This document shows, piece by piece, positions 17,113 to 27,024 of a stretch of DNA of 64,000 nt. The notes under the pieces are model-generated. The model saw only the letters and a program-made list of their open reading frames with translations, did no database searches and was not told the origin of the DNA. The number at the start of each line of letters is the position of its first letter. The first letter of the stretch is position 1. The translations under genes were made by a program, and so were the position numbers. The stretch is from Gluconacetobacter dulcium (GTDB lineage Bacteria > Pseudomonadota > Alphaproteobacteria > Acetobacterales > Acetobacteraceae): positions 124,001-188,000 of the forward strand of contig NZ_JABEQN010000006.1 of assembly GCF_014174165.1 (NCBI RefSeq), written 5' to 3'.

Positions 17113-18504
17113 TTAAAAAATGGCCTGCGCAGGCGGGGGAAATGTGACCCCGAACAGCGCGCCGGGGCGCTCTTCATGCTGGCGGGCGTTGGAAATCGTC
17201 AGTTGCGCATTATGCAGGCGCAGGATGGCCGAGACCAGGCTGAGCCCCAGCCCGCTGCCTGGCACATGGCGGCTCTTGTCCGAACGGTAGAAGCGGTTCA
17301 GCACCGCCTGACGCTCCTGGGGCATGATGCCGATGCCGGTATCGGCGATTTCCAGCCGCGCCGAACCCTGGCCGTCAGCGAAGGCCGCCAGGGTGACATC
17401 GCCGCCTTCATCGGTAAATTTCAGCGCGTTATCAATCAGGTTCGCCAGCACCTCGATCAGCAGGTCGCGGTCTCCATGCACAGGCACAGGCCCCGACGCC
17501 GCGAGAAGTTCCAGCCGGATCTGCCTCGTCTCCGCGATCGGCTCGTACAGATCGACAATGTCGGCCGCGATCTCGTTCAGGTCCACCAGCGAGAATCCGA
17601 CCCGCCGACGGGCGTTCTCGATCTCGCCGATCCGCAGAAGCGCGGTGATGATGGAAAAGCACTGGTCCAGATCGTCGATCGCCCGGGCGATCACGGTGCG
17701 CAGGTCGTCGGCCGACAATGTGCCGGCCTGCGCGCGGTCCAGACGGGCGCGCACGCGGGCCAGGGGTGTGCGCAGGTCATGGGCGATATCGTTCCCGACA
17801 TCGCGGATCTCGCCCATCAGATGCTCCAGCCGGTCCAGCATGCGGTTCACGCTGCCGGCCAGGCGCTGCATCTCGTCGCGCTGACGCCCGGCGGGCAGGC
17901 GCTCGTGCAGGTCGCCATCCATGATCCGGTCGATCGCCTCGTGCATCCTGCCCACGCGCCCCAGCGCACGATGGCTCAATATGATGCCGCACAGCAGCGC
18001 GAACAGCACCGTGGGCACGATCGAGACCAGCAGCGAATGGCGCATCATCAGCCGCCATTCCGCCAGCATGTGCAGCCCGCGCCCCAGCACCAGCACCCGG
18101 CCGCCCGCGACCGGCACGGCCAGGACACGCAGCACATAGGGCTCGTCCTCGTTCGGTCGCACCGTCAGTTCGTGGACGCGGCCGTCGACCGCGAGCCCCT
18201 CGGGCCATGCGCGCAGATCGCCCGCGACATAATGATGGGCGGAGTCGAACAGGGCGGCCTGGTTAATCACGACGCGCAGATCGTCGGTCGCGCGCTCGCT
18301 GACCTTGTGCGCCAGATCCTGCGGTGTTTCCTGCGCCAGCAGGGCGGCCTCACGATGCAGCAGGGCATCCGTGCGGCGGAACTCGAACGCCTTGGTCTGG
18401 CTATATCCCACCGAAAATTGCAGCGCCGCCGTGCCGATCATCGCCACCACTACCGCGAGCGTCAGCCGGAACGTCGCGGTGCGCAGCACCTCGCCCAGTT
18501 GCAT
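17113..18504 (-). CDS. Sensor histidine kinase (OmpR-class partner)
   Basis: Membrane sensor kinase of 463 residues. The first transmembrane helix is near residues 14-33 and the second near 157-178, enclosing a roughly 120-residue periplasmic sensor. A HAMP domain follows. The H-box IAHDLRTPLARVRARL has its phospho-acceptor His near residue 242. The N-box (LANLIDNALKF), G1 (DTGIGI) and G2 (GSGLGLSLV) are all intact. It starts 3 bp after the response-regulator stop, so the two are coupled. The RND pump begins 153 bp downstream, suggesting control of efflux. The signal is unknown. Confidence 0.95.
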   Translation of the reverse strand: MQLGEVLRTATFRLTLAVVVAMIGTAALQFSVGYSQTKAFEFRRTDALLHREAALLAQETPQDLAHKVSERATDDLRVVINQAALFDSAHHYVAGDLRAWPEGLAVDGRVHELTVRPNEDEPYVLRVLAVPVAGGRVLVLGRGLHMLAEWRLMMRHSLLVSIVPTVLFALLCGIILSHRALGRVGRMHEAIDRIMDGDLHERLPAGRQRDEMQRLAGSVNRMLDRLEHLMGEIRDVGNDIAHDLRTPLARVRARLDRAQAGTLSADDLRTVIARAIDDLDQCFSIITALLRIGEIENARRRVGFSLVDLNEIAADIVDLYEPIAETRQIRLELLAASGPVPVHGDRDLLIEVLANLIDNALKFTDEGGDVTLAAFADGQGSARLEIADTGIGIMPQERQAVLNRFYRSDKSRHVPGSGLGLSLVSAILRLHNAQLTISNARQHEERPGALFGVTFPPPAQAIF

Positions 18505-18507
18505 CGC

Positions 18508-19266
18508 CTATTCAGGCACGCGCAGCATGAAGCCGGTACCCCGGATGCTGTGGATCAACGGCACGCCGGCGGGATCGTCGATCTTGCGCCGCAGCTTGCC
18601 GATATGGACATCCACCAGGTTGGTCTGCGGAATGAAACGGTAGTTCCACACATCTTCCAGCAGCATCGTGCGGGTGAGTACCTGATTAGGCCGGCGCATC
18701 AGATATTCCAGCAGCCGGAATTCGCGCGGCAGCAGCTCGATCGGCTGGCCGTCGCGCGTGACCGTACGCTCGATCAGGTCCATGCTCAACGGGCCAACAT
18801 GCAGCATGGTCTCGCGCGTGTTGTTGGGGCGGCGCATCAGCGCCTCCAACCGGGCGGCCAGCTCCTCCATCGCGAAGGGTTTGGTCAGGTAATCGTCGCC
18901 GCCGGCCTTCAGGCCGCTGACACGGTCATCGACCGCCGACAGCGCGGAGAGCACCAGCACCGGGCTGGAGACCTGACGGCCGCGCAGGGTCTCGATCAGT
19001 GTCAGCCCGTCCATCTCGGGCAGCATCCGGTCCACGACCATGACGTCGAACGTCTCGGCCAGCGCCGCAGCCAGTCCGGCCGGCCCGGTTTCCGCATGGC
19101 GGACGGCGAAGCCCCGGCTTTCCAGCTCCTCGGCGACTTCCTGGGCGATCTTGCCGTCATCTTCCACCAGCAGCACCCGTGGCCTGGCTTCGCGGCCTGG
19201 CCCGGCCTCCCCTGGCGAGGGAAACGGTTCTGTGGTCGATGTCGCATTCATGGTCCGGTCAGGCAT
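18508..19266 (-). CDS. Two-component response regulator, OmpR/PhoB family
   Basis: DNA-binding regulator of about 252 residues. The receiver domain has the acidic pair LLVEDD, the phospho-acceptor Asp in VVDRMLPEMDG (near residue 79) and the LTKPF lysine. A C-terminal winged helix follows, with the recognition-helix region NLVDVHIGKLRRKI. I chose ATG 19266 (MPDRTMNATST). The frame opens from a TTG at 19284, and ATG 19251 is another possibility. The N-terminal extension of about 30 residues before the receiver is longer than usual. It lies between rmuC and its kinase. Confidence 0.94.
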   Translation of the reverse strand: MPDRTMNATSTTEPFPSPGEAGPGREARPRVLLVEDDGKIAQEVAEELESRGFAVRHAETGPAGLAAALAETFDVMVVDRMLPEMDGLTLIETLRGRQVSSPVLVLSALSAVDDRVSGLKAGGDDYLTKPFAMEELAARLEALMRRPNNTRETMLHVGPLSMDLIERTVTRDGQPIELLPREFRLLEYLMRRPNQVLTRTMLLEDVWNYRFIPQTNLVDVHIGKLRRKIDDPAGVPLIHSIRGTGFMLRVPE

Positions 19267-19280
19267 GATCGCACCCCGCC

Positions 19281-20528
19281 TCAAGCACCATTAAATTCGG
19301 TTTCACCACGCTCTGTCGCACCCTCGTCCACTGCCGGCGCGGCCGCCGCGTCGATCCCGTCCAGCCCGCGCAACTGCTTCGCCACCACCCGCGTCCGCCG
19401 CCGCGCCTCGTCGATCGACGACGACATGGCCGAGGCATTGCGGGCCAGCCGTTCCAGCACCCCGTCCATCCGCAGCATCTCCTGCCGGGTGGCCCCCAGC
19501 AGGCGGGCGATGCCGTCGGTCCGTTCCTCCAGCGCCATGGTGACGTATCCCAGATGGATCGTCCGCAGCATGGCCGGCAGCAGGCCCGGCCCCATGATCA
19601 TCACCCGGCAGGTACGCCCGATCTCGTCCACCAGCCCCGGAATCCGCGCGATTTCGGCATAGAGCCCGTCGGTGGGCAGATACAGGACCGCGAATTCCAC
19701 CGTGACCGGCGGAACGATATATTTGGACGCGATCTTGCGGGCTTCAATCTTCAGCGTCGTTTCCAGCGCGCGACGGGCAGCGCGTTCGGCGTCGGCGTCC
19801 ACCCGGTCCACGGCATCCAGCAGGCGCTCGTAGGCTTCGGTCGGGAATTTCGAGTCGATCGCCAGCAGCGGCGGCGTGGTGGCCCGTACCGGCATGCGTA
19901 CGGCAAACTCCACCACCTCCGCACTGCCCTCGCGCAGGCGGCAATTGGCCTCGTAGGCGCCGGGAGGCAGCACGTCGTCCAGGATGGCACGCAATTGCGC
20001 CTCCCCCCAGCCGCCGCGCGTCTTGACGTTGGAGAACAGGCGCTTGAGGTCGCCGATCTGCGCCGTCATCGCCGAGACTTCGCCCATCGCCTTCTGCATG
20101 GCCGTGAACTGCTCCAGCACCCGCTGGAACGAAGTCTGCATCTGACGTTCCACTGCTTCGTGCAGACGTTCGTCCACCGTGGCACGGATGGCTTCGAGCT
20201 GGCGCGCCGAACTCTCGGCCATCTCGCGCAGCGCCTCGCTCTGGCGCACGCGTGCCTCGGCCAGGTCGCGGGTCAGGGATTGCGCCATCAGCGCCAGCCG
20301 GTCGGCGGTCTCGCCACGCAACTGGTCCAGCCGGGTGCGCTGGGCCTCGGCATCGGCCTGGCGCGCCGAGGAATCGCGCTCCATCATGACATAGACACGC
20401 GCCAGCAGATCGCCGCTCTCCGTTCCGCGCCCGCCGCCGCGCCGGGCCATCAGCACCAGAACGGCCACGATCGCGATCGCCGCCAGGGCCACGAGCCCCC
20501 ATATGCCGGTGCCCAGACCGTCGGACAT
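19281..20528 (-). CDS. rmuC: DNA recombination protein RmuC
   Basis: RmuC-family protein with a predicted nuclease-like core; it limits inversion of short repeats in E. coli, and its biochemistry is poorly known. It has 415 residues: a single N-terminal membrane anchor (GIWGLVALAAIAIVAVLVLM), a coiled coil near residues 45-150, then the conserved domain with GGWGEAQLRAILDDVLPPGAYE and LLAIDSKFPTEAYERL. The ATG at 20528 directly follows GGAGAGGCG. The TTG 15 bases further up is less likely. The gene follows the AsmA-like gene closely and precedes the response regulator by 14 bp. Confidence 0.93.
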   Translation of the reverse strand: MSDGLGTGIWGLVALAAIAIVAVLVLMARRGGGRGTESGDLLARVYVMMERDSSARQADAEAQRTRLDQLRGETADRLALMAQSLTRDLAEARVRQSEALREMAESSARQLEAIRATVDERLHEAVERQMQTSFQRVLEQFTAMQKAMGEVSAMTAQIGDLKRLFSNVKTRGGWGEAQLRAILDDVLPPGAYEANCRLREGSAEVVEFAVRMPVRATTPPLLAIDSKFPTEAYERLLDAVDRVDADAERAARRALETTLKIEARKIASKYIVPPVTVEFAVLYLPTDGLYAEIARIPGLVDEIGRTCRVMIMGPGLLPAMLRTIHLGYVTMALEERTDGIARLLGATRQEMLRMDGVLERLARNASAMSSSIDEARRRTRVVAKQLRGLDGIDAAAAPAVDEGATERGETEFNGA

Positions 20529-20550
20529 CGCCTCTCCTTCCAAAAACAGC

Positions 20551-23500
20551 CTATTCCACCAGCCGCCGCATTACGCCCGGCAGGAAGAGCGAGAACGGAT
20601 TGACCCGCAGAGCCGGCGAATCCAGCGCGCCGCTGACCGCGAAGGTAGCCGCCAGCAGGCCACCCTCCTTTTCTGGGCTCATCAGCCGCCCCACGCCCGG
20701 CATGTGGCCGGGGATGGTGTTGACGGCGAAAGCCGGCACGATCGTCCCTTTCAGGTCCAGCTTTCCCCGGTCCAGGTCGACCGGCCCCTCGACCGTCACG
20801 CCCAGCGAGGCATTGCTGGCCACGCCGTCATGCACCGCCAGAATCCCGTCGCGGAAGGTAAAGGGAAGCGAGATGCGCGCGATCGAGAAACCCGGTGCCG
20901 GTGCGGCCTGCATCCAGCCATACAGCGACGCATTGTTGGCCAGGCGCACCGCCCGGGGCACCTCGCGCACCGTGATCGGATCGACCGTCAGCACCCCGGC
21001 GAAGGGCGCGGTGGGCTGGGCATCATCGAACACGCCCCGGATCACGGTTCGGCCGCCGTCGAACTTCGTGCTCACGCCCAGTGTGCGCAGCATCAGGCCC
21101 AGATCCTCGACACTGGCCCATAGATGCCGCCCGTCATGCTCCGGCGTCAGCGTCGCGCTGGCCGGCGACGGGCCTGCCATGGAAAACCGCATCCGCGTGA
21201 GGCGGACGCCATTATCCTCCAGATGCGCATGCACGCCGGTCAGGGCCGATTCTCGGGCGTAGAACAGGGTTCGGACATCGGCATCGATCAGCCAGCTTCG
21301 TCCGGGTGGCCCATGCACTCGGCCCGACGCGGCCTCGGGCATGTGATAGGCCGCTTTGGCGGGCGTTTTCGGAGGGGCCGCCGGGTCCGGCGGGGGGGCC
21401 AGCAGCGGCGAGAGATCCAGCACCGACGCATGGACGGCCACATGGAGCGGATCGGCCGGACGGGGCGAGACACCCACCGTCGCATCGCCGCGCGACCGGC
21501 CGACGCGGAAGCCGCGCATGATCAGGGTGCGCCCGCCATCGCGGCCCATGGTGGCGCGCCCGTCGATCAGCAGGTCGGGGCCAGTCGCGTGAATGGCCTC
21601 GACCGAAACCAGGCGCCCGTCATCCAGGCCCAGCCGTGCAGAAGCCTCCCCCGGCTGTCCCCGCTGCTTGCTCCATACCGGGATGGTCAGCGCGGCATCG
21701 GCCAGATCCAGCTTCAGGCCCACCTGCCCGGCGCCGCCGGGGAAATGATCGTAATCGACGTCCAGGTCCGCGCTGCCATGAAAGCGCTGGCCGACATCGA
21801 AACCGGCGCGCGCCGCGCTCTCGGGCGTGACATGGGCGCGCACATGCGCGGTCTCGGTGGTGCGAACATCGGGCGTGCCCCGGAAATCCATGGCGTAGGT
21901 CAGGACCGACTGCATGCCGCCCAGCAACGCCGTGCCATGCAGGTTCAACCCTTCGGTGGTGGCATCCAGCGCCACCCGTCCGTCATCCAGATCCCGCCCC
22001 TGCACCACGTTGCCCAGATGCAGATGGTCCACGTCGGCATGGCCGTTCAGATGGATCTGATCGACCGACACCTTGTCGTCCAGCGGCAGGACCAGATGCA
22101 GCAGCACCCGCGCATTGCCGCTGGGCCGTTCGAACGCGACCGGATGGCGCGAGAGCAGGTGCAGGCGCGGTTCGGCCAACAGGGCCAGCACATCGCGCAG
22201 ATTGCCGCGCAGGGTGGTGGTGATGTCGCCGATCTGGTCCTTTCCCATCAGGCCGGTGATGCGCATATGCCCGTCGCCCACCGCCAGATGGCCGGTGCCA
22301 GTGACGCCGACATTCCGGCCGGCGCGCTCCATGGTCTGGATGCCGTCGCTGAAAGCGATCGACAGCGCATCTGGCCCCTCGAAGGTCAGGACGGCATTGA
22401 TCCCCTCGATCGGCGGGATCGGGCGCAGCCAGTGCAATTCCAGGTCCGAGCCGCTGACGCCGCCGGTCATCGACCGCATGGTGATGCCGCTCCACCCCGC
22501 CGGGCTGCCTAACCCAACCGCGACATGCAGGTCGCGCGCCGCGCCGCGCGTGATGTTCCGCGTGACCCATGCGCGCGCGCCCTTCATCGCCCCTGCCGGC
22601 CAGTAGGCGCCGAGCGTCGCGAAATCGAGCGCGGGAATGGTGGCATCCGCCGACCCGTCGATCGGGCCGGGACCGTCGAGGCGGGCGATATTCAGCGCCG
22701 CATGGGCCGTCAGCGTGACCGTGTCGGCGGGCGTGCCGGCGGGACGGTCGGACGGCAGCAGATTCGCCGTCAGCGCGTCCAGCCGGATCTTCGCCCCGCC
22801 GGGCAGCATGCCGCCACCGGCATCGGGCGTGAAACCGGCGATGAGGTCGGCCCGCGCATCGGCCACGCGAATCAGGCCACCTGGCCCCGTCACGATCCGG
22901 CCGGCACCGGTTTGCACGCGCAGCGCCGCAGAAACGGGGCGCGCCATCAGCCCGTCCCGGCCGGCTGCAAGATGCACCGTACCGTCCAGCCAGACGGGCA
23001 GATCGGCATGCGCCAGACCCGGCGCCAAGGGGGCCAATGCGCTGGGTGTCACCGGCGTCGTGGACAGATGCCAGACCAGCCCGGCGGCACCGTCAGCCTG
23101 ACCGTCGGCCCGCAGCGACGTGCGCACACCTGGCCCCGCCAGGGTCAGGCCCGCATGGCCGACGAGCCCGAACAGGGCGGCATGATGCACGGCATGCAGG
23201 TCGGCATTCACGCCGTCGGCGTGCCAGGTCTGGCCGGTGGGCACGTCGCGCAGCGTGACCGCCACATCCTCCAGCGCCAGACGCTCCGTCATCCGAGGGT
23301 CGAACGGAAGGCCCTCACCGCCACCACGGACGGGCGCCGGCCCGATATCGAGGCCGACCGCGCCGTCACGGCTCCGCCGCAGCGCCACCCGCGCGCCGGA
23401 AAGCGCCAGTTCCGGCGCGGCGAAGCGCCCATGCAGAAGCGGACCGCTGGCCACCACCAGCCGCACCGCGCCCACGCTGGCCGCCACGCTGCCGTCGGGC

Positions 23501-23808
23501 CGGTGCAGGCGCAGGTCGTCAGCCGCGACCTCCAGCGGTGCGGCCAGACCGCGATGCAGCCAGTCCCAGCCGATGCGCATCCGCCCGAGATCCAGACGGT
23601 TGGGCTGCCGCCCCGGTGCATCAGCCGGCAGGGCGCGCGCCAGGACCAGCCGTGCCAGCGGCGTGACATCGACCGGCCGCCACGAAAGCCACGTCAGCAG
23701 CCCCAGGACCAACAGCGCCGGCGCCGCGAGGCAGGCCGCCACGAGCACCCACAGCATGCGCACCCACCGGCGGGGCCGGGGCGGTTGAGGGTCTTGACCT
23801 TGCGTCAT
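20551..23808 (-). CDS. AsmA/YhdP-like envelope protein (DUF3971 type)
   Basis: Large protein of 1085 residues with a basic cytoplasmic N-terminus, one transmembrane helix near residues 18-43 (WVLVAACLAAPALLVLGLLTWL), and a long periplasmic part rich in short beta repeats. The C-terminal portion (TIVPAFAVNTIPGHMPGVGRLM, then NPFSLFLPGVMRRL) matches the end of YhdP/AsmA-like proteins. This family belongs to the bridge-like lipid-transfer fold and is linked to phospholipid movement to the outer membrane. It is divergent from glnE (65 bp between starts) and leads the rmuC-regulator-kinase run. Family assignment is firm at superfamily level; the substrate is inference. Confidence 0.85.
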   Translation of the reverse strand: MTQGQDPQPPRPRRWVRMLWVLVAACLAAPALLVLGLLTWLSWRPVDVTPLARLVLARALPADAPGRQPNRLDLGRMRIGWDWLHRGLAAPLEVAADDLRLHRPDGSVAASVGAVRLVVASGPLLHGRFAAPELALSGARVALRRSRDGAVGLDIGPAPVRGGGEGLPFDPRMTERLALEDVAVTLRDVPTGQTWHADGVNADLHAVHHAALFGLVGHAGLTLAGPGVRTSLRADGQADGAAGLVWHLSTTPVTPSALAPLAPGLAHADLPVWLDGTVHLAAGRDGLMARPVSAALRVQTGAGRIVTGPGGLIRVADARADLIAGFTPDAGGGMLPGGAKIRLDALTANLLPSDRPAGTPADTVTLTAHAALNIARLDGPGPIDGSADATIPALDFATLGAYWPAGAMKGARAWVTRNITRGAARDLHVAVGLGSPAGWSGITMRSMTGGVSGSDLELHWLRPIPPIEGINAVLTFEGPDALSIAFSDGIQTMERAGRNVGVTGTGHLAVGDGHMRITGLMGKDQIGDITTTLRGNLRDVLALLAEPRLHLLSRHPVAFERPSGNARVLLHLVLPLDDKVSVDQIHLNGHADVDHLHLGNVVQGRDLDDGRVALDATTEGLNLHGTALLGGMQSVLTYAMDFRGTPDVRTTETAHVRAHVTPESAARAGFDVGQRFHGSADLDVDYDHFPGGAGQVGLKLDLADAALTIPVWSKQRGQPGEASARLGLDDGRLVSVEAIHATGPDLLIDGRATMGRDGGRTLIMRGFRVGRSRGDATVGVSPRPADPLHVAVHASVLDLSPLLAPPPDPAAPPKTPAKAAYHMPEAASGRVHGPPGRSWLIDADVRTLFYARESALTGVHAHLEDNGVRLTRMRFSMAGPSPASATLTPEHDGRHLWASVEDLGLMLRTLGVSTKFDGGRTVIRGVFDDAQPTAPFAGVLTVDPITVREVPRAVRLANNASLYGWMQAAPAPGFSIARISLPFTFRDGILAVHDGVASNASLGVTVEGPVDLDRGKLDLKGTIVPAFAVNTIPGHMPGVGRLMSPEKEGGLLAATFAVSGALDSPALRVNPFSLFLPGVMRRLVE

Positions 23809-23873
23809 GCCGCCGTCCAGGGTGCGCCGCGACCCCGGCGCGCCACGGCGCGGGGGCCGGACCAGGACGATCC

Positions 23874-26800
23874 ATGCCCCGACCTCGCACCGCCCGCGCC
23901 ACGCCGGCGCCGCCCGCCTGCGGCCCGGCCGCCTGGACCAACCGCGCCTGGCCCGCCCCGGCCGATCCGCGCGGTGCTGGCCTGCTGCGCGAGGATCTGG
24001 ACGAACTGTGGCAGGAACACGCGCTGGACCCGGACCTGCTGCGCGCCGAAGGCGTGGCGGCGATGCTGGCGGCGGTCGGCGGCAACAGCCCCTATCTGGC
24101 CGGGCTGATCCGGCGCGATGCCGTGCCGTTCGCCCGTCTGCTGGCCGAAGGGCCGGATGCGGGCATGGCGGCGGCACTGGACAGCATGGCGGCGCTGACC
24201 CCGCGCGACAGCCACGCCACGATCGCCGCCACCCTGCGCGCCGCCAAGCGTCAGGCCGCGCTGGCCATCGCACTGGCCGATATCGGCAACCTGTGGACTC
24301 TGGAGCAGGTCACGCTCGCCCTCAGCCGACTGGCCGAAGGCGCATTGGAAGCTGCGGTCAGACATCTGCTGCAAACGGCGCATGATACCGGGCAACTGAT
24401 TCTGCCGGACCCGACCGCCCCGAGCCGGGGCAGCGGATTCGTCGTGCTGGCGATGGGGAAGCTGGGTGCGCGGGAACTGAACTACTCCTCGGATATCGAC
24501 CTGATCGTGCTGTACGATCCCGATTGCCATCCGGGCCACGAGGATTTGCGCCGGATCTTCATCCGCATGACTAGCGATCTTGTAAGCCTGATGGAAGCGC
24601 GCGATGCCGATGGCTACGTCTTCCGCACAGACCTGCGCCTGCGCCCCGACCCCTCGGCGACGCCGCCGGCGATCTCGTTTCCCGCCGCCATCGCCTATTA
24701 CGAAAGCATGGGCCAGACCTGGGAACGGGCGGCGATGACCAAGGCCCGCCCGGTCGCCGGCGACATCGGTGCCGGCCGCCGCTTCCTGCGCGCGATCCAC
24801 CCCTTCGTGTGGCGCCGGCACCTCGATTTCGCGGTGATCGACGACCTGCACGACATGAAGGCGCGCATCGACCGCCACCGCAATGCCGGCCATTCCGGCC
24901 TGTCGCGCCTGACCGACCGCACGGTGCATGACCCCGGACTGGCCCGCGACTGGCTGCTGGGCCACAACCTGAAACTGGGCCAGGGCGGCATCCGCGAGGT
25001 GGAGTTCGTCGCCCAGGCCCTGCAACTGGTCTGGGGCGGGCGGGAACCCGAACTGCGCGACCCCACGACGCTGGGCGCGTTGCGGCGGCTGGTGCGCGCC
25101 GGCATCCTGCCCCGCCCGCAGGGCGAAAGCCTGGCCCGCACCTATCGCATGCTGCGCCGCGCCGAACACCGGTTGCAGATGCAGGCCGACCACCAGACCC
25201 ACAGCCTGCCCGCGACGCGCGAGACCTTCAATATCTACGCGATCTTCATGCAGGAGGAGAGCGGCCGCGCCCTGGCGGCCATGATGCTGCCGATCATGCA
25301 GGAATCGCGCCGGATCTTCGAACGCCAGTTCGCCGAGCCCGAAGGCGCCGAAGCCTCGATCGACCCCGAGGCCGAGGACATGGCGGAGCATCTGCGCGGC
25401 GCCGGCTTCGCGGAGGCCGACATTCCCGATGCGCTGGCCCTGCTGGGCCGATGGAGCGGCAACCGCCTGCGGGCCTTGCGCTCGGACCGCGCGCGCAGCC
25501 TGCTGCGCCGCCTGATGCCGGCCCTTCTCTCCAGCTTCGGTCAGCGCCGCGAGCCGTTGACCTGCCTGCGCCGGTTCGACGCCATGCTCTCCCGCCAATG
25601 GGCCGGGGTGCAGTTTCTCTCGCTGCTGGAACGCAATCCGGCGCTGATCGGGCGCATTGCCACCATCCTCGACGGCTCGGCCTTCCTGGCCGACCATCTG
25701 GCGGAAACCCCGGCGGCGCTGGAAGGGCTGCTGGGCGGCATCGGCGACGACGAGACCGACGCACGCATCGCCGACCTGCCGCCCGCCCAGCTCGTGCGCC
25801 AGCATGTGGCGGCGGCGACCTCCACCGAACAGCTTCTTCCGGTGCTGCGCACACTGGTGCGTGGCGAGGAATTCCGCCTCTCGAGCGCCCGGCTGGAGCA
25901 TCGCATGGATGTGGACAGCGCCAGCCGGGCGCGCACCGACATGGCCGATGCGGTGATCCGTGGCCTGCTGCGCACCGTCACAGCCGAGCATCGCGAACGC
26001 TATGGGCGCATCCCCGGCGGGGCGATGGTGGTGGTGGCGCTGGGCAAGGCCGGGTCGCGCGAGATGATGCCCGGCTCGGACCTGGACCTGATGCTGATCT
26101 ATGACCATCCGGCGGACGTGACCGAAAGCGTGATCCCGTCGCGGGGCACCGCCGAGGGCGGCGGGTTGCCGCCGCGCCCGCTGCCCGTGGGGCAGTATTT
26201 CGTCCGGCTGGCCCATGCCTTCATTGCCGCGCTGACCGCGCCGGGGCCGGAAGGCCCGCTCTACGAGGTGGACATGCGCCTGCGCCCGTCCGGCTCCAAG
26301 GGGCCGGTGGCGCTGTCGCTGGACTCCTTCCGCCGCTACCATGCGGAAAGCGCCTGGACGTGGGAGCGCATGGCCCTGACCCGCGCGCGGGTGGTCGCCG
26401 GCGCGCCGCCGCTGGTCCGCGCCATGCGCGCCGCGATCGGCACCGCGCTGGATGGCACCCGCTCCCCCGCCGCGCGCCAGGCGATTCTGGACGATGCCAG
26501 CGCGATGCGTGCGCGGATCGCGCGCGAATTGCCGCCCGAAGGACCGTGGGATATCCGGCGCCGGCCGGGCGGGCTGATGGATGTGGAATTCATCGCGCAG
26601 ACGCTGCAACTGGTCGCCGGCACCGCCGAGGCGCGCGCGCCCTGCACGCGGGAGGCGCTGCGTCTGCTGGCACGCCATGGCGAGCTGCCCCCCGCTGCGG
26701 AAAGCACGCTGCTGCGGGCGGACCGGCTGTGGCGATCGGTACAGAGCATGCTGCGCATCCTGTTCGGCACCCGCCCCCCGACCGACCCCGCCACCATACC

Positions 26801-26972
26801 CGCCGCCACCAGCGATATCCTGCTGCGCGAAATCGGCGTGGCGTCGATGGACGAGGCGCTGGGCCTGATGGACGACCTCGCCCGATCGGTGCGCGCCCTG
26901 TTCGTGACTCTGGTCGGCCCGGTCGAGGACCCGGCGGAACGCTTGCGGACACCGGCAAACCCATCAAAATAG
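23874..26972 (+). CDS. glnE: Bifunctional glutamine synthetase adenylyltransferase/adenylyl-removing enzyme
   Basis: Adds AMP to glutamine synthetase or removes it, in response to PII and glutamine. It has 1032 residues with two nucleotidyltransferase halves. The first motif, MGKLGARELNYSSDIDL near residue 194, belongs to the removase domain. The second, GKAGSREMMPGSDLDL near residue 723, belongs to the transferase domain. Helical PII-binding regions follow each. The start ATG at 23874 has AGGACG upstream. The first 40 residues are Pro/Ala-rich and may not all be conserved. It is divergent from the AsmA-like gene and followed by bcp after 52 bp. Confidence 0.97.
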   Translation: MPRPRTARATPAPPACGPAAWTNRAWPAPADPRGAGLLREDLDELWQEHALDPDLLRAEGVAAMLAAVGGNSPYLAGLIRRDAVPFARLLAEGPDAGMAAALDSMAALTPRDSHATIAATLRAAKRQAALAIALADIGNLWTLEQVTLALSRLAEGALEAAVRHLLQTAHDTGQLILPDPTAPSRGSGFVVLAMGKLGARELNYSSDIDLIVLYDPDCHPGHEDLRRIFIRMTSDLVSLMEARDADGYVFRTDLRLRPDPSATPPAISFPAAIAYYESMGQTWERAAMTKARPVAGDIGAGRRFLRAIHPFVWRRHLDFAVIDDLHDMKARIDRHRNAGHSGLSRLTDRTVHDPGLARDWLLGHNLKLGQGGIREVEFVAQALQLVWGGREPELRDPTTLGALRRLVRAGILPRPQGESLARTYRMLRRAEHRLQMQADHQTHSLPATRETFNIYAIFMQEESGRALAAMMLPIMQESRRIFERQFAEPEGAEASIDPEAEDMAEHLRGAGFAEADIPDALALLGRWSGNRLRALRSDRARSLLRRLMPALLSSFGQRREPLTCLRRFDAMLSRQWAGVQFLSLLERNPALIGRIATILDGSAFLADHLAETPAALEGLLGGIGDDETDARIADLPPAQLVRQHVAAATSTEQLLPVLRTLVRGEEFRLSSARLEHRMDVDSASRARTDMADAVIRGLLRTVTAEHRERYGRIPGGAMVVVALGKAGSREMMPGSDLDLMLIYDHPADVTESVIPSRGTAEGGGLPPRPLPVGQYFVRLAHAFIAALTAPGPEGPLYEVDMRLRPSGSKGPVALSLDSFRRYHAESAWTWERMALTRARVVAGAPPLVRAMRAAIGTALDGTRSPAARQAILDDASAMRARIARELPPEGPWDIRRRPGGLMDVEFIAQTLQLVAGTAEARAPCTREALRLLARHGELPPAAESTLLRADRLWRSVQSMLRILFGTRPPTDPATIPAATSDILLREIGVASMDEALGLMDDLARSVRALFVTLVGPVEDPAERLRTPANPSK

Positions 26973-27024
26973 AATGCCCGCCCACGGCTGATCGCCCCGA
27001 ACGGGGCCGAACGGAGATCCATCC

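Noticed and set aside
23805-26678. 957-codon open frame antisense to glnE
   Set aside because: GlnE has both catalytic motifs on the plus strand; the opposite frame is Arg/Gln/His-rich with no family features.
26994-27007. Hairpin between glnE and bcp as a terminator
   Set aside because: Only a 5-bp stem with no T-run; it lies right before the bcp ribosome-binding site.
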